Source: JANXVV01 sp038230975 (GTDB lineage: Bacteria > Planctomycetota > Phycisphaerae > Tepidisphaerales > Tepidisphaeraceae). From it: a stretch of 11,841 bases of DNA. The stretch is from positions 1 through 11,841 of the forward strand of contig JBBRMF010000161.1 in assembly GCA_038230975.1 (NCBI GenBank), in the 5' to 3' direction. This document shows positions 1-7,087 of the stretch, in pieces. Each line of letters begins with the position of its first letter. Position 1 is the first letter of the stretch. The notes under the pieces are model-generated. The model did no database searches and was not told the origin of the DNA. It saw only the letters and a list, made by a program, of their open reading frames with translations. The position numbers and the translations under genes were made by a program.

Positions 1-63
1 AAGACACAGGTCTCGGAGTACCGCGACCCGTGGCACCCGACATCGGGCAACCTGCCAACCTGA
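1..63 (+). CDS. C-terminal end of an unidentified upstream gene (partial, tentative)
   Basis: Reading from base 1 gives an open frame ending KTQVSEYRDPWHPTSGNLPT and a TGA at 61-63. Sixteen of the 20 codons end in G or C, as expected for coding sequence in this GC-rich genome, and the peptide looks like a real protein tail. A short hairpin (GATGC-TCTA-GCATC, 66-79) followed by a pyrimidine-rich run lies just after the stop and could be a weak terminator. I do not recognise the family, and 20 residues are too few to assign one. The frame could also be chance. Confidence 0.35.
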   Translation, partial: KTQVSEYRDPWHPTSGNLPT

Positions 64-155
64 AAGATGCTCTAGCATCCCTCCCCTTCCTTCCCCCACC
101 GTTTCCGTATATTTTCATCCCCGCTCCATCACGGCTCACACAGATTGAATACCGA

Positions 156-1118
156 ATGTCCACTGAATCACCACCCCCCGCTCCCCGTGCCATGCTTTAC
201 GCGGCGTTTCTCGCCGTCTACATCATCTGGGGCTCCACGTACCTCGCGATCCGGGTGGCGGTCGAGACGTTGCCGCCCTTCCTGATGGCCGCCACCCGCT
301 TTCTCTTCGCCGGACTGTTGATGTTTGCCTTGCTGCGCGTCCGTCGCCTGCCGATGCCGACGCGGTCGCAATGGTTGGCCGCCCTCGTCTCCGGCAACCT
401 CCTGCTCGTCGGTGGAAATGGGCTGGTCGTGTGGGCGGAGCAAACCGTTCCCTCCGGTCGCGCCGCACTCGTCATCGCCACCACCCCTGTCTGGTTCGCG
501 ATCCTGGAATGGCTCCGCCCCGGGGGTCGCCGTCCCAAGCTCCAGGCGGTCATCGGCATCGCCATCGGATTCATCGGCGTGATCCTGCTCATCAACCCCG
601 CCACCACTTCCACCGCGCCGACGGCAAACTCGATGCGTATACTCGCCGTCGTTGCCGCCACCGCCGCGTGGGCCGCCGGTTCTCTCTACTCCAAACACAG
701 CACCAAACCCGCCTCCCCGTGGATGAGCGTCGCCATCCAGATGATCGCCGGCGGCGCAGGCCTGTTACTGGTCGGACTGTGCATGGGCGAATCGCAAGCC
801 ATCCATGTCAGCCGCTTTTCCGCTCACTCCCTGTATGCTCTGGCCTACCTCATCGTCTTCGGTTCCTGGATCGCTTTCAGTGCCTACGTCTGGCTCCTGA
901 AGCACACCACCCCCGCCAAACTTTCCACCTATGCCTACGTCAACCCCGTCATCGCCGTCTTCCTGGGATGGATGTTTTTGCACGAACCGCTGAACCCCAG
1001 AACGATCCTCGCCGCCGCAGTGATTTTGGCGGGCGTCATCATTATCACGCTGCCGTCCGGAATCATCGACATTTTCCTGAGAAGACCCGCGATCGCTCCA
1101 TCTGCCGTCGATTCATAA
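156..1118 (+). CDS. EamA-family (DMT superfamily) membrane transporter, YedA-like
   Basis: A 320-residue polytopic inner-membrane protein of the drug/metabolite transporter superfamily, which exports small metabolites or drugs; the substrate cannot be told from sequence. About ten hydrophobic helices form two EamA repeats. Family hallmarks are WGSTYLAIRVAVETLPP near residue 25, a conserved Arg in ATRFLFAG, ALVIATTPVWFAILEWL closing the first half, and TYAYVNPVIAVFLGWMFLHE near the end. The length is typical of the family (about 300). ATG 156 is preferred over a GTG at 30, because the extra 42 residues are Pro-rich, precede the first helix and include the probable intergenic region. No convincing Shine-Dalgarno sequence is visible; a TATATT at 108-113 is a possible -10 without a clear -35. 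The gene stands alone and converges on the TPR gene downstream. The family call is firm, the function generic. Confidence 0.93.
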   Translation: MSTESPPPAPRAMLYAAFLAVYIIWGSTYLAIRVAVETLPPFLMAATRFLFAGLLMFALLRVRRLPMPTRSQWLAALVSGNLLLVGGNGLVVWAEQTVPSGRAALVIATTPVWFAILEWLRPGGRRPKLQAVIGIAIGFIGVILLINPATTSTAPTANSMRILAVVAATAAWAAGSLYSKHSTKPASPWMSVAIQMIAGGAGLLLVGLCMGESQAIHVSRFSAHSLYALAYLIVFGSWIAFSAYVWLLKHTTPAKLSTYAYVNPVIAVFLGWMFLHEPLNPRTILAAAVILAGVIIITLPSGIIDIFLRRPAIAPSAVDS

Positions 1119-1419
1119 AGGGGCCGCGACCCATTAAAGGATGCAAGCGTCCTCTTTGCTTCAGATTTAATCCGTTTTCCCGGACAACTTTCCCGATAAT
1201 CACGTCTTCATCGACCCAATGAAAGGGCACCCCTTCAGACAACCCCACACTGGGACAAATCCGCGAAACCGATGAATTGTGCTGGATTCGGCGCCTTCAC
1301 AAAACTGTTGCATTTTGTTTCATTTTGTTGCATTCGCTAATCAGAAACCGGCTGCGGTGTGAACCCTATTTGGATATTGCATTCGCACTTAGCCCGTAGG
1401 TTTGGCGTGCTCACCTTGC
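1119..1419. other. Intergenic region between convergent genes
   Basis: About 300 bases between the transporter stop and the TPR-gene stop, with no gene-like frame. It contains a weak hairpin at 1138-1153, an AT-rich patch with two tandem copies of a ten-base unit (cattttgttt / cattttgttg, 1311-1330), and the ten-mer ttgcattcgc twice (1328-1337 and 1377-1386). Nothing else was recognised. Confidence 0.6.
1138..1159 (+). terminator. Weak candidate terminator after the transporter gene
   Basis: Stem AGGATG / CGTCCT (one G-U pair) around a CAAG tetraloop, then ctcttt, 19 bases after the transporter stop. The stem is short and the T run poor, so this is only a suggestion. Confidence 0.2.
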
Positions 1420-2730
1420 TCACCGTCGCGCTTTTGCCAGATTCTCGCGAACCTGCCGTTTCAATGTCTCATCCGCTTCGGGCATCCGCAAAATCGCTTC
1501 GCAGTCGGCAATGTATTGATTGTATTGCGTTGGGTTTGTGCAGAGATTCGATCGTTCGACCAACGCTGTAAGCAATAGATCACGCGGGGGATTCGACATT
1601 TGGATCAAGGACGTGAAAGCGACGATCGCCGGCCCGTATTCATGTATTTTCTTCCTGTTTCGTCCCATCTCCATGAGGGCTCGGGCGCGAAGGGCAGGTG
1701 GGGTGCTCAAGTCGTTGCCGAGGCTGGCAAAATCCTTGTAGGCCTCCGTCTCCATGCCCGACTTCTCGTAGTTCCTGGCGCGCAAAAATTTGGCTTTATC
1801 GATTTGTTCCCGCGTCGCTTTTTTCGTTGCGATCACTTTCGAAAAATCATTCAGCGCGTCGTGGTTGATATACAGGTCGCCGTGAATCACATGGGGCTCG
1901 CGCAATTCATAGGCCTCGCCACGAAACAGCAGCGCATCGGCCAGCATTTCGTCAGACAGTCCCTTGCTGTTCACCACGGCGGTCAAATCCGCCAGGCTTT
2001 TCTCGCGGTCGTTCATCTCCAGGTAAGCCACGCCGCGCGTCAGGGTCGCCATCAATATTTCCTCATCAGAAATATTTTTCACTTCCAGAATCGCCGCGCA
2101 ACACGCGGCCACATCCACCCATCGCGCCAGCTTCTGTTGATTGCCCATCAACGCATTCAGTTTCTTCACAACTGTATTTTTGTAGATATTGTCATCGGCG
2201 ATAGTCGCCTTGTAATCCGCAATCGCCATCGCCGACTTATTTTGTTGTGCATAAATATCCCCGCGCAGGAAAAGGGCATCACACTTTTCCACGCCGATGT
2301 CGGTTTCTTCGCTATTGATCACTTTCGTGAAATCGTCGATCGCGCTTTTCAACCCGTCCTGCACCGAAGCAGATGTGAGCGGCTTTGCGTCGCGCGTGCC
2401 CCCTTTCTCCGAGGCAGTTGCTCGAACCTGATACGCCCGCCCCCGCCCTATCAGCGCCACCGCCACTTCATTCGACGATGCCCACTTCGATTCAATCACG
2501 GCCGTGAAATCTACAATGGCTTGATCCACCCCATGCCCCTCACGATACTTTTCCGTGTCCTCCAGCATTTTAGTTTGGGCATCGGACAGAGGAAGATCCT
2601 TCCCCGGTTTCCGATCCGCCGCCAGCGACACATTCAATGACGTTCCCCACAAGCCGATCAGTAGCAGGCTCATCATCCAACCAGCGCGGGTCCCCAGGAA
2701 AACCCGCCGCGTATCGATCGTATTCATCAT
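1420..2730 (-). CDS. Exported TPR-repeat protein with a twin-arginine-like signal
   Basis: A 436-residue protein with an N-terminal export signal followed by TPR-like helical hairpins. The signal has TRRVFLG at residues 7-13, matching the Tat pattern (S/T-R-R-x-F-L), then a hydrophobic stretch around WMMSLLLIGLWG and a probable cleavage near SLAA/DRK (about residue 39). At least five degenerate units follow, marked by phrases such as AIVDFTAVIES, AIDDFTKVINS, SLADLTAVVNS and ALNDFSKVIAT with A-x-x-x-RG-x-AY helices; they fill most of the mature protein. TPR arrays are protein-binding scaffolds; no enzyme domain is visible, so the partner is unknown. The start is ATG at 2728-2730 (a second ATG follows at once), about ten bases after AAGGG. 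A TTG at 2769 lies inside the palindromic repeat and is rejected. It is last in the - strand cluster, 91 bases behind the receiver-GAF gene. Ordinary Sec export is the alternative to Tat. Confidence 0.85.
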   Translation of the reverse strand: MMNTIDTRRVFLGTRAGWMMSLLLIGLWGTSLNVSLAADRKPGKDLPLSDAQTKMLEDTEKYREGHGVDQAIVDFTAVIESKWASSNEVAVALIGRGRAYQVRATASEKGGTRDAKPLTSASVQDGLKSAIDDFTKVINSEETDIGVEKCDALFLRGDIYAQQNKSAMAIADYKATIADDNIYKNTVVKKLNALMGNQQKLARWVDVAACCAAILEVKNISDEEILMATLTRGVAYLEMNDREKSLADLTAVVNSKGLSDEMLADALLFRGEAYELREPHVIHGDLYINHDALNDFSKVIATKKATREQIDKAKFLRARNYEKSGMETEAYKDFASLGNDLSTPPALRARALMEMGRNRKKIHEYGPAIVAFTSLIQMSNPPRDLLLTALVERSNLCTNPTQYNQYIADCEAILRMPEADETLKRQVRENLAKARR

Positions 2731-2748
2731 GGAACCGTTTCCCTTTAC

Positions 2749-2795
2749 GCAGACATTCTTGCCTGCCAAGAAAAAAGGCAGGCAAGAATGTCTGC
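2749..2795. repeat. Perfect 19-bp palindromic repeat (REP-like hairpin)
   Basis: Left arm 2749-2767 (gcagacattcttgcctgcc) and right arm 2777-2795 are exact reverse complements around a nine-base A-rich loop (2768-2776). It lies in the 91-base gap between the receiver-GAF gene and the TPR gene. I remember very similar GGCAGGCAAGAATGTCTG-type palindromes as dispersed intergenic elements in planctomycete genomes, but I cannot count copies here. In RNA it would form a strong hairpin that could attenuate or protect the transcript; the six-base A run of the loop argues against a standard terminator layout. Confidence 0.85.
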
Positions 2796-2821
2796 CCCAC
2801 TACACCAATCTGAGAAACGCT

Positions 2822-3970
2822 CTAAAACGGCGGAGCTTCGCCGTTCTTCCACCAGTCATCCTCGCGATGGGACTTGCGGTCTTCGTGATCGTCATCATCC
2901 GATTCAGCCAGACCGTTCTCATCGTCATCGTTTTTCTGGGCATCGCGAACGACGCTCGCCAGGGATAACGCGAACAACGGGCTGACGGTTTTAAGCGTGT
3001 GGATATCCTCTTCCACGAAACCTTTGTTGGCGTCGCGAAAAAGGACGATCACTGCCAGCGTTTCGCCAAGGTAGGTGCAGTTCGTGGCGAGGATGTCCTG
3101 GTCGGCCAGATAATCCAGCTCGGCAGGTGTCAGGGTTTCCTGGAGTTCATCGCCGGAGAGGCGGATGAATGACTCCTTGTCGGTGACTTTGACGATGCCG
3201 TTCTTCATCGCCTCGGTCAGACCTTCTTCACCGGCAATCGTGAATTTCATGTACGCGCCAAGCTGGAATTCAGCCGGTTTGTCCCCGGCAAGCCAGATGG
3301 CGATATTGCAGTAACCCATCTGCCGCATGATGTAATCCATCGTATGGCAGAGCAGTTGCTCAAGATCTTTCATGTTGCCGAGGAAGTTTTTAAATCCTTC
3401 CTGCGTGCGCACAATATCAAGTTGGCGCGAGAGCTCGCCGTACGCGGTGATCAGATCGTTGCAAAGCAGGTCGACCTTCTTCGTCACCACTTTGCGCGCT
3501 TCGTTCAATCGCCGCACCGCGTGGCGCAGCTTGTCGATGCGCTTCCCGTTTTTCACCGCCACGGCCTGCTGCTTCAAAGCGCGCTCGACGCGTTCAGAAA
3601 GCTCAGTCATCGTGAACGGTTTCTTCAGGAAATCGACAGCCCCGTTCCGCAAGGCGGCGATGGCACCGTCAACGCTCGGTGAACCGCTGATGACAATCGC
3701 GTTGGCGTCGGGTTGCTCGCGGCGAAGCAGCGGTAGCAGCGTGGTTCCGTCGCCGTCCGGTAGGCAAACATCCGTTACCAGAAGTTCGACCGGCTGGGTT
3801 TGGAGAATACGCTGCGCTTCACTGAGAGTTTTGGCTTGAATGAGCCGGAAAGGATTCTCCTTGCCGAACGCCGTGGAAATAATGCTGAGAATGTCGGCCT
3901 CGTCGTCGACGATCAATACTCGAGGTTTGATCGCCGTTTTGGACTCGGCTTGAATGGCTGTTGCACCCAT
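2822..3970 (-). CDS. Response regulator: receiver domain, helical linker, GAF-like domain, acidic tail
   Basis: A 382-residue cytoplasmic signalling protein. Residues 17-132 form a receiver (REC) domain with acidic pocket D22-D23, phospho-acceptor D67 in LLVTDVCLPDGDG, S95 in the Thr/Ser switch position and K117 in DFLKKPF, so it should accept phosphate. Residues 133-190 look like a charged helical or coiled-coil linker (RRLNEARKVVTKKVDLLCND). Residues 195-345 resemble a GAF sensor domain (ILATNCTYLGETLAVIVLFRD, then EEDIHTLKTVSPLFALSLA). The last 36 residues are very acidic. There is no DNA-binding or enzyme output domain, so output is probably by protein contact or ligand sensing. The ATG at 3968-3970 follows GGGAGAG by about nine bases. 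It starts 32 bases after the histidine-kinase stop, so the kinase is the obvious phosphodonor. The REC call is firm, the GAF call fairly good. Confidence 0.9.
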   Translation of the reverse strand: MGATAIQAESKTAIKPRVLIVDDEADILSIISTAFGKENPFRLIQAKTLSEAQRILQTQPVELLVTDVCLPDGDGTTLLPLLRREQPDANAIVISGSPSVDGAIAALRNGAVDFLKKPFTMTELSERVERALKQQAVAVKNGKRIDKLRHAVRRLNEARKVVTKKVDLLCNDLITAYGELSRQLDIVRTQEGFKNFLGNMKDLEQLLCHTMDYIMRQMGYCNIAIWLAGDKPAEFQLGAYMKFTIAGEEGLTEAMKNGIVKVTDKESFIRLSGDELQETLTPAELDYLADQDILATNCTYLGETLAVIVLFRDANKGFVEEDIHTLKTVSPLFALSLASVVRDAQKNDDDENGLAESDDDDHEDRKSHREDDWWKNGEAPPF

Positions 3971-4002
3971 TGGTTTCTTCTCTCCCGTTCCTTCGATTTC
4001 GC

Positions 4003-6279
4003 TTAACCTTCAACTGCTTCCCGCGTCTCCTCTTGTCTTGCACTGACGGGTGCGGCAGACAGGAGAATCATCGTTCGCGTCCCCAGACCGACACGGCTTT
4101 CAAGCCGAATCGATCCGCCGCTGGCTTCTATCCAGCGGAGTGTTTTCGCCAGCCCCATGCCACGTCGCCTTCCGGCAGGCTTGCTGCTGAAGAATGGATC
4201 GAACGCCCGCTTGAGCGTCTCTTCATCCATTCCGCACCCATTGTCGTTGATGCTCATCACCACTTGACCGCTGTACGAATCGTACGCGGTATGAATGGTG
4301 ACGTGCCCTCGAACCGGGTCGGTCGCCTGGATGGCGTTGCTGATCACTTCCGTCAGCGCGGCCGTTACTTGCTTCGGATCGACCCTCACGGTTGGTACAT
4401 CCGCAATGGTCACCTCTATGGACCTATCGGCGGGATCGGACAACAACTTAGCCTCGTGAAGCGCCTGCTCGACCAGCTCCGCCAAGTCCATTTCGATGAC
4501 CTGCGGCGGCACGGGTTGAGCGAAATCCATCAGCTCTGTAATGATCTCACTAAGTCGATGGCTCTGTTCGTAAATCTGCTTCGCCGCATGCTTTTGCTTC
4601 GGGTCCGTTAATTGCGATGCCAGCAATTGTGAACGCCCGGAAATGACCGCCAGCGGGTTGTTCATCTCGTGGGCCGCGCCCTTGGCCATTTCACCTACGC
4701 AGATGATGGTCTTGCTTCGCTGGATCTCTTCCTGTGCCGATTGAAGTCGTCGATTGGCCTCGGCAAGTTGTTCAGAAAGCGTTCGGGATTCTTCGCGAAT
4801 TTGCGCCGTCCGAAGCGTTAAACCCCACCCAACCGCTAAAGCCGATAGCTCTTCAACCTGATTGGCCAGGCGCTGCGATTCCCCGACCGTTGCGCCCCAG
4901 ACCACGCCGCCAATGCATTGTCCATCGGCTTCGAGATTGATCCAGTAACGTTGATTGGAGGCCAGTCGGGGCGACACGTTCGCGAGCAACCATTCCAGTT
5001 CCGCGCTCGCGGCCAGTACCGGGCCATCACTGCCGGAGACATTCGCCAACGGCTTCGGACATTCGACCACCGAGTGCTGGAAGACATCCCCTTGATGGTC
5101 GAACAAAAGCACTTCGGCGAACCCCTGCCCGGGGATGGCCGAGAATACCGCGGCGCTGGTGACATCGAGTACTTTCACCGCCGTCTGCCCAAGTGCCGCC
5201 AGCACGGCCTGGGGCTGGGCATCGGCGCGAAGCTCACTTTGAAAATGACTGAGCGCATCAAAATAACGCGACCGCACGGAGAGCCGTTTGTTCTTCGCGG
5301 TCATCTGCGTGGTCATTCGACCGAGCTCTTTATTCGCTTGCGTCAGGGCGTCAAGATAAAGCTCATCGGTGCTGGTCTGACCCAACCCGAGGGCACTGGC
5401 CCGGGGTTCGATATGCGCGACTAAATGTTTCAAAACCGCGTCAACCGCCTCCGAAGTCAGCCCCACGGTTTCGATCAACCCGGATCGCGATAGATTGAAG
5501 GAGTAGTTCCCGCTGTAGCCCAGATGTTGCTCGCGAACGAGCAGATCTGCGAGCGTGATCAGATTGACCAGCCGTGGGCTTTTGACGTTGGCCGGGAGCG
5601 CGCCTGGGGCCTGACCGTGCAGCCAAATGCTTTCTCGCAGTGAGATCGGCAGCCCCCATCGTTCGGCGAGACGTTTACCGACGACCATGTGATCGAGACC
5701 AATGATGCTTCGCTCGAGATCCGCAATATTGCCGCGCAGCAAGTCCGTGGCTTCCACCACGCGATCGAAGCTTTTCGGTAACGCGGCATCCAGGGCCACC
5801 TTGCCAATATCGTGAAGGAGCCCACAGACAAAGGCCTCCGGTGGAGTGATCCCGTATTCTCGAGCCGCCGAGCCCATCGCCTCGGCCAATAGTTCGGCAC
5901 AGCACGCCGTGGCGACGGCATGTTTCCAAAACTCATCTCGATTGAAGTGAACCGCTTTCTTGCGCGTGCCCTGCCCAAGCGTTTGAAACACCGACACAGC
6001 CAGCGTCATGCAGCGCACGGCTTCGAAGCCTAGTAGCACCACCGCTCGATCGACGGAGTTGATATCCGCGCGCGCCCCGGAGTCCGCGCGATGCAGCAGT
6101 TGTAGAATTTTCGTGGTGAGGGATGGATCGCTCGATATGAGTTCGATAACCGCTTTGGCAGAGCTATCATCGCTGGCGGTTGCCTCCAGCACGCGAACGG
6201 CAACGGCCGGCAGAGTGGGTAACTCCTCCAACTGTTGAAGAATCAGATCAACACGTTTCTCGCGAAGTGGATCAGGCAT
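4003..6279 (-). CDS. HDOD-domain hybrid sensor histidine kinase
   Basis: A 758-residue soluble protein with no membrane segment. An HDOD domain fills about residues 10-225 (ELPTLPAVAVRVLEA, ISSDPSLTTKILQLLHRA, AVVLLGFEAVRCMTL). Unusually for many HDOD proteins it keeps an HD motif: H120, H156-D157 in GLLHDIGK, H197 in LDHMVVGKRLAERWGLP, and H221. A GAF-like region (about 340-490) and a coiled coil (about 495-525) follow. The C-terminal kinase core has the H-box GAAHEMNNPLAVISGRSQLL with phospho-acceptor H537, the N-box with N648 (EVISNAIQA), the G1 box INDNGCGMDEE, the F box AFDPFFSSKP, and the G2 box GRRRGMGLAKT. It autophosphorylates and should pass phosphate to the receiver-GAF protein encoded 32 bases downstream. 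ATG 6279 has an in-frame TGA three codons upstream, so it is the earliest ATG; no clear Shine-Dalgarno sequence is seen. The signal sensed is unknown. Confidence 0.93.
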   Translation of the reverse strand: MPDPLREKRVDLILQQLEELPTLPAVAVRVLEATASDDSSAKAVIELISSDPSLTTKILQLLHRADSGARADINSVDRAVVLLGFEAVRCMTLAVSVFQTLGQGTRKKAVHFNRDEFWKHAVATACCAELLAEAMGSAAREYGITPPEAFVCGLLHDIGKVALDAALPKSFDRVVEATDLLRGNIADLERSIIGLDHMVVGKRLAERWGLPISLRESIWLHGQAPGALPANVKSPRLVNLITLADLLVREQHLGYSGNYSFNLSRSGLIETVGLTSEAVDAVLKHLVAHIEPRASALGLGQTSTDELYLDALTQANKELGRMTTQMTAKNKRLSVRSRYFDALSHFQSELRADAQPQAVLAALGQTAVKVLDVTSAAVFSAIPGQGFAEVLLFDHQGDVFQHSVVECPKPLANVSGSDGPVLAASAELEWLLANVSPRLASNQRYWINLEADGQCIGGVVWGATVGESQRLANQVEELSALAVGWGLTLRTAQIREESRTLSEQLAEANRRLQSAQEEIQRSKTIICVGEMAKGAAHEMNNPLAVISGRSQLLASQLTDPKQKHAAKQIYEQSHRLSEIITELMDFAQPVPPQVIEMDLAELVEQALHEAKLLSDPADRSIEVTIADVPTVRVDPKQVTAALTEVISNAIQATDPVRGHVTIHTAYDSYSGQVVMSINDNGCGMDEETLKRAFDPFFSSKPAGRRRGMGLAKTLRWIEASGGSIRLESRVGLGTRTMILLSAAPVSARQEETREAVEG

Positions 6280-6396
6280 GGGAGTTCAGGAAGCGTTGAC
6301 TCCATGGAGTTCGAAACGTTCATCTCGGAAGTGATCGCGGCTTTCAAGATTCCGTAACGTTCGTCGCAGGTTCGCGTGAGAGCTCGAGAATTTGCA

Positions 6397-6461
6397 GGTG
6401 GCGTGGGCGTCTCGCCCGCGTTTTCTTCAGCAAAAAGCACGGGCGAGACGCCCATGCCACC
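6397..6461. repeat. Imperfect 24-bp palindromic repeat (REP-like hairpin)
   Basis: Arms 6397-6420 and 6438-6461 pair at 22 of 24 positions around a 17-base loop whose tttt and aaaa ends can lengthen the stem. The arm core is gtgggcgtctcgcccg, itself partly self-complementary (gggcg/cgccc type). It lies in the 244-base gap between the HTH-receiver gene and the histidine-kinase gene. I remember GGCGAGACGCC-type palindromes as abundant in planctomycete genomes, where they are often mistranslated as GETP-rich peptide ends; copy number cannot be checked here. It could end or insulate transcription between the two genes. Confidence 0.85.
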
Positions 6462-6523
6462 ATCATCTCCCGTGCTCACAGCGGACCCTGAAAATTTTGA
6501 GGCGCGTCATCGCGCACCGTTAT

Positions 6524-7087
6524 TTAGACGGTCAGCAACTCACCAATCTGCTCAATGATCTTCTCGATATTGAACGGCTTCTTGATAAACTCATCCGCAC
6601 CGCTCTTGATCAAATCCGTGATCTCGTCCTGATTGACGACACCGCTGACAATGATGATCTTAGTATGCTCGAACTCCGGTTTTTGGCGGATCGTTGCGCA
6701 GACCACATTGCCGTTGATGTCCGGCAGCATGTAATCCAGAATGATCAAGTCCGGACCGAACTCCTGAGTAATCATCCCGGCATCGTAACCCGTGCTGGCC
6801 GTTCGGACCTCAAAGCGGCCATCGCGCTCCAGCACATCGACAAACAATTCCACAATCTCTGGATCGTCATCAACCACCAGAATCTTGCGTTTGCCGGAAT
6901 CCAGTGAATCGGGGGGGATTCCGTTGTCTTTCATGAAGGCGATCAGCGCTTCGCGTGGGATGCGTCGAAATCGACTTCCCGGAACGCGGAAGCCTTTGAG
7001 ACGCCCGCTGTCGAAGCAACGAATAATCGTCTGCTGCGACACCTTGCAGATTTCAGCCGCTTCTCCAGTGGTAAAAACGCTCTTCAT
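6524..7087 (-). CDS. Response regulator with N-terminal excisionase/MerR-type HTH and C-terminal receiver
   Basis: A 187-residue protein in two parts. Residues 1-52 are a winged helix-turn-helix of the excisionase (HTH_17/BldC) type: FTTGEAAEICKVSQQTIIRC, then GRLKGFRVPGSRFRRIPREAL. Residues 66-187 are a complete receiver: acidic pocket D73-D74 in ILVVDDDPE, phospho-acceptor D118 in LIILDYMLPDINGN, S148 in IVSG, and K170 in EFIKKPF. It should bind DNA, with phosphorylation controlling binding; targets are unknown. The domain order is reversed from the usual receiver-then-DNA-binding layout. The ATG at 7085-7087 is preceded by GAGGA (7092-7096) at a good distance. It lies 244 bases and one palindrome ahead of the histidine kinase, and shares its upstream region with the divergent M6 gene, which it might regulate (inference). 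Confidence 0.92.
   Translation of the reverse strand: MKSVFTTGEAAEICKVSQQTIIRCFDSGRLKGFRVPGSRFRRIPREALIAFMKDNGIPPDSLDSGKRKILVVDDDPEIVELFVDVLERDGRFEVRTASTGYDAGMITQEFGPDLIILDYMLPDINGNVVCATIRQKPEFEHTKIIIVSGVVNQDEITDLIKSGADEFIKKPFNIEKIIEQIGELLTV

Noticed and set aside
30..155. N-terminal extension of the transporter from a GTG at 30
   Set aside because: It would add 42 Pro-rich residues ahead of the first membrane helix, overlaps the tail of the preceding frame, and has no ribosome site; ATG 156 fits the family start.
371..1222. Long + strand frame overlapping the transporter in another frame
   Set aside because: Its product is dominated by Arg, His and Pro, as expected from an out-of-frame reading of a GC-rich gene; no family pattern.
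1309..1334. Tandem cattttgttt/cattttgttg as a functional repeat array
   Set aside because: Only two full units in an AT-rich patch; best seen as simple-sequence slippage.
1600..2640. 346-codon open frame opposite the TPR gene
   Set aside because: It is antisense to a gene with a signal peptide and repeat pattern; the product has no recognisable domain and there is no ribosome site.
2731..2769. TTG start for the TPR protein inside the palindrome
   Set aside because: The added residues come from the repeat itself; ATG 2730 has a ribosome site and keeps the signal peptide at the N-terminus.
3961..5424. Several + strand frames opposite the histidine kinase
   Set aside because: They are mirror readings of a kinase gene with all its conserved boxes; their products show no domain.
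6243..6558. Short frames on both strands containing GVSP and GETP-type peptides
   Set aside because: These are translations of the 6397-6461 palindrome, not genes.
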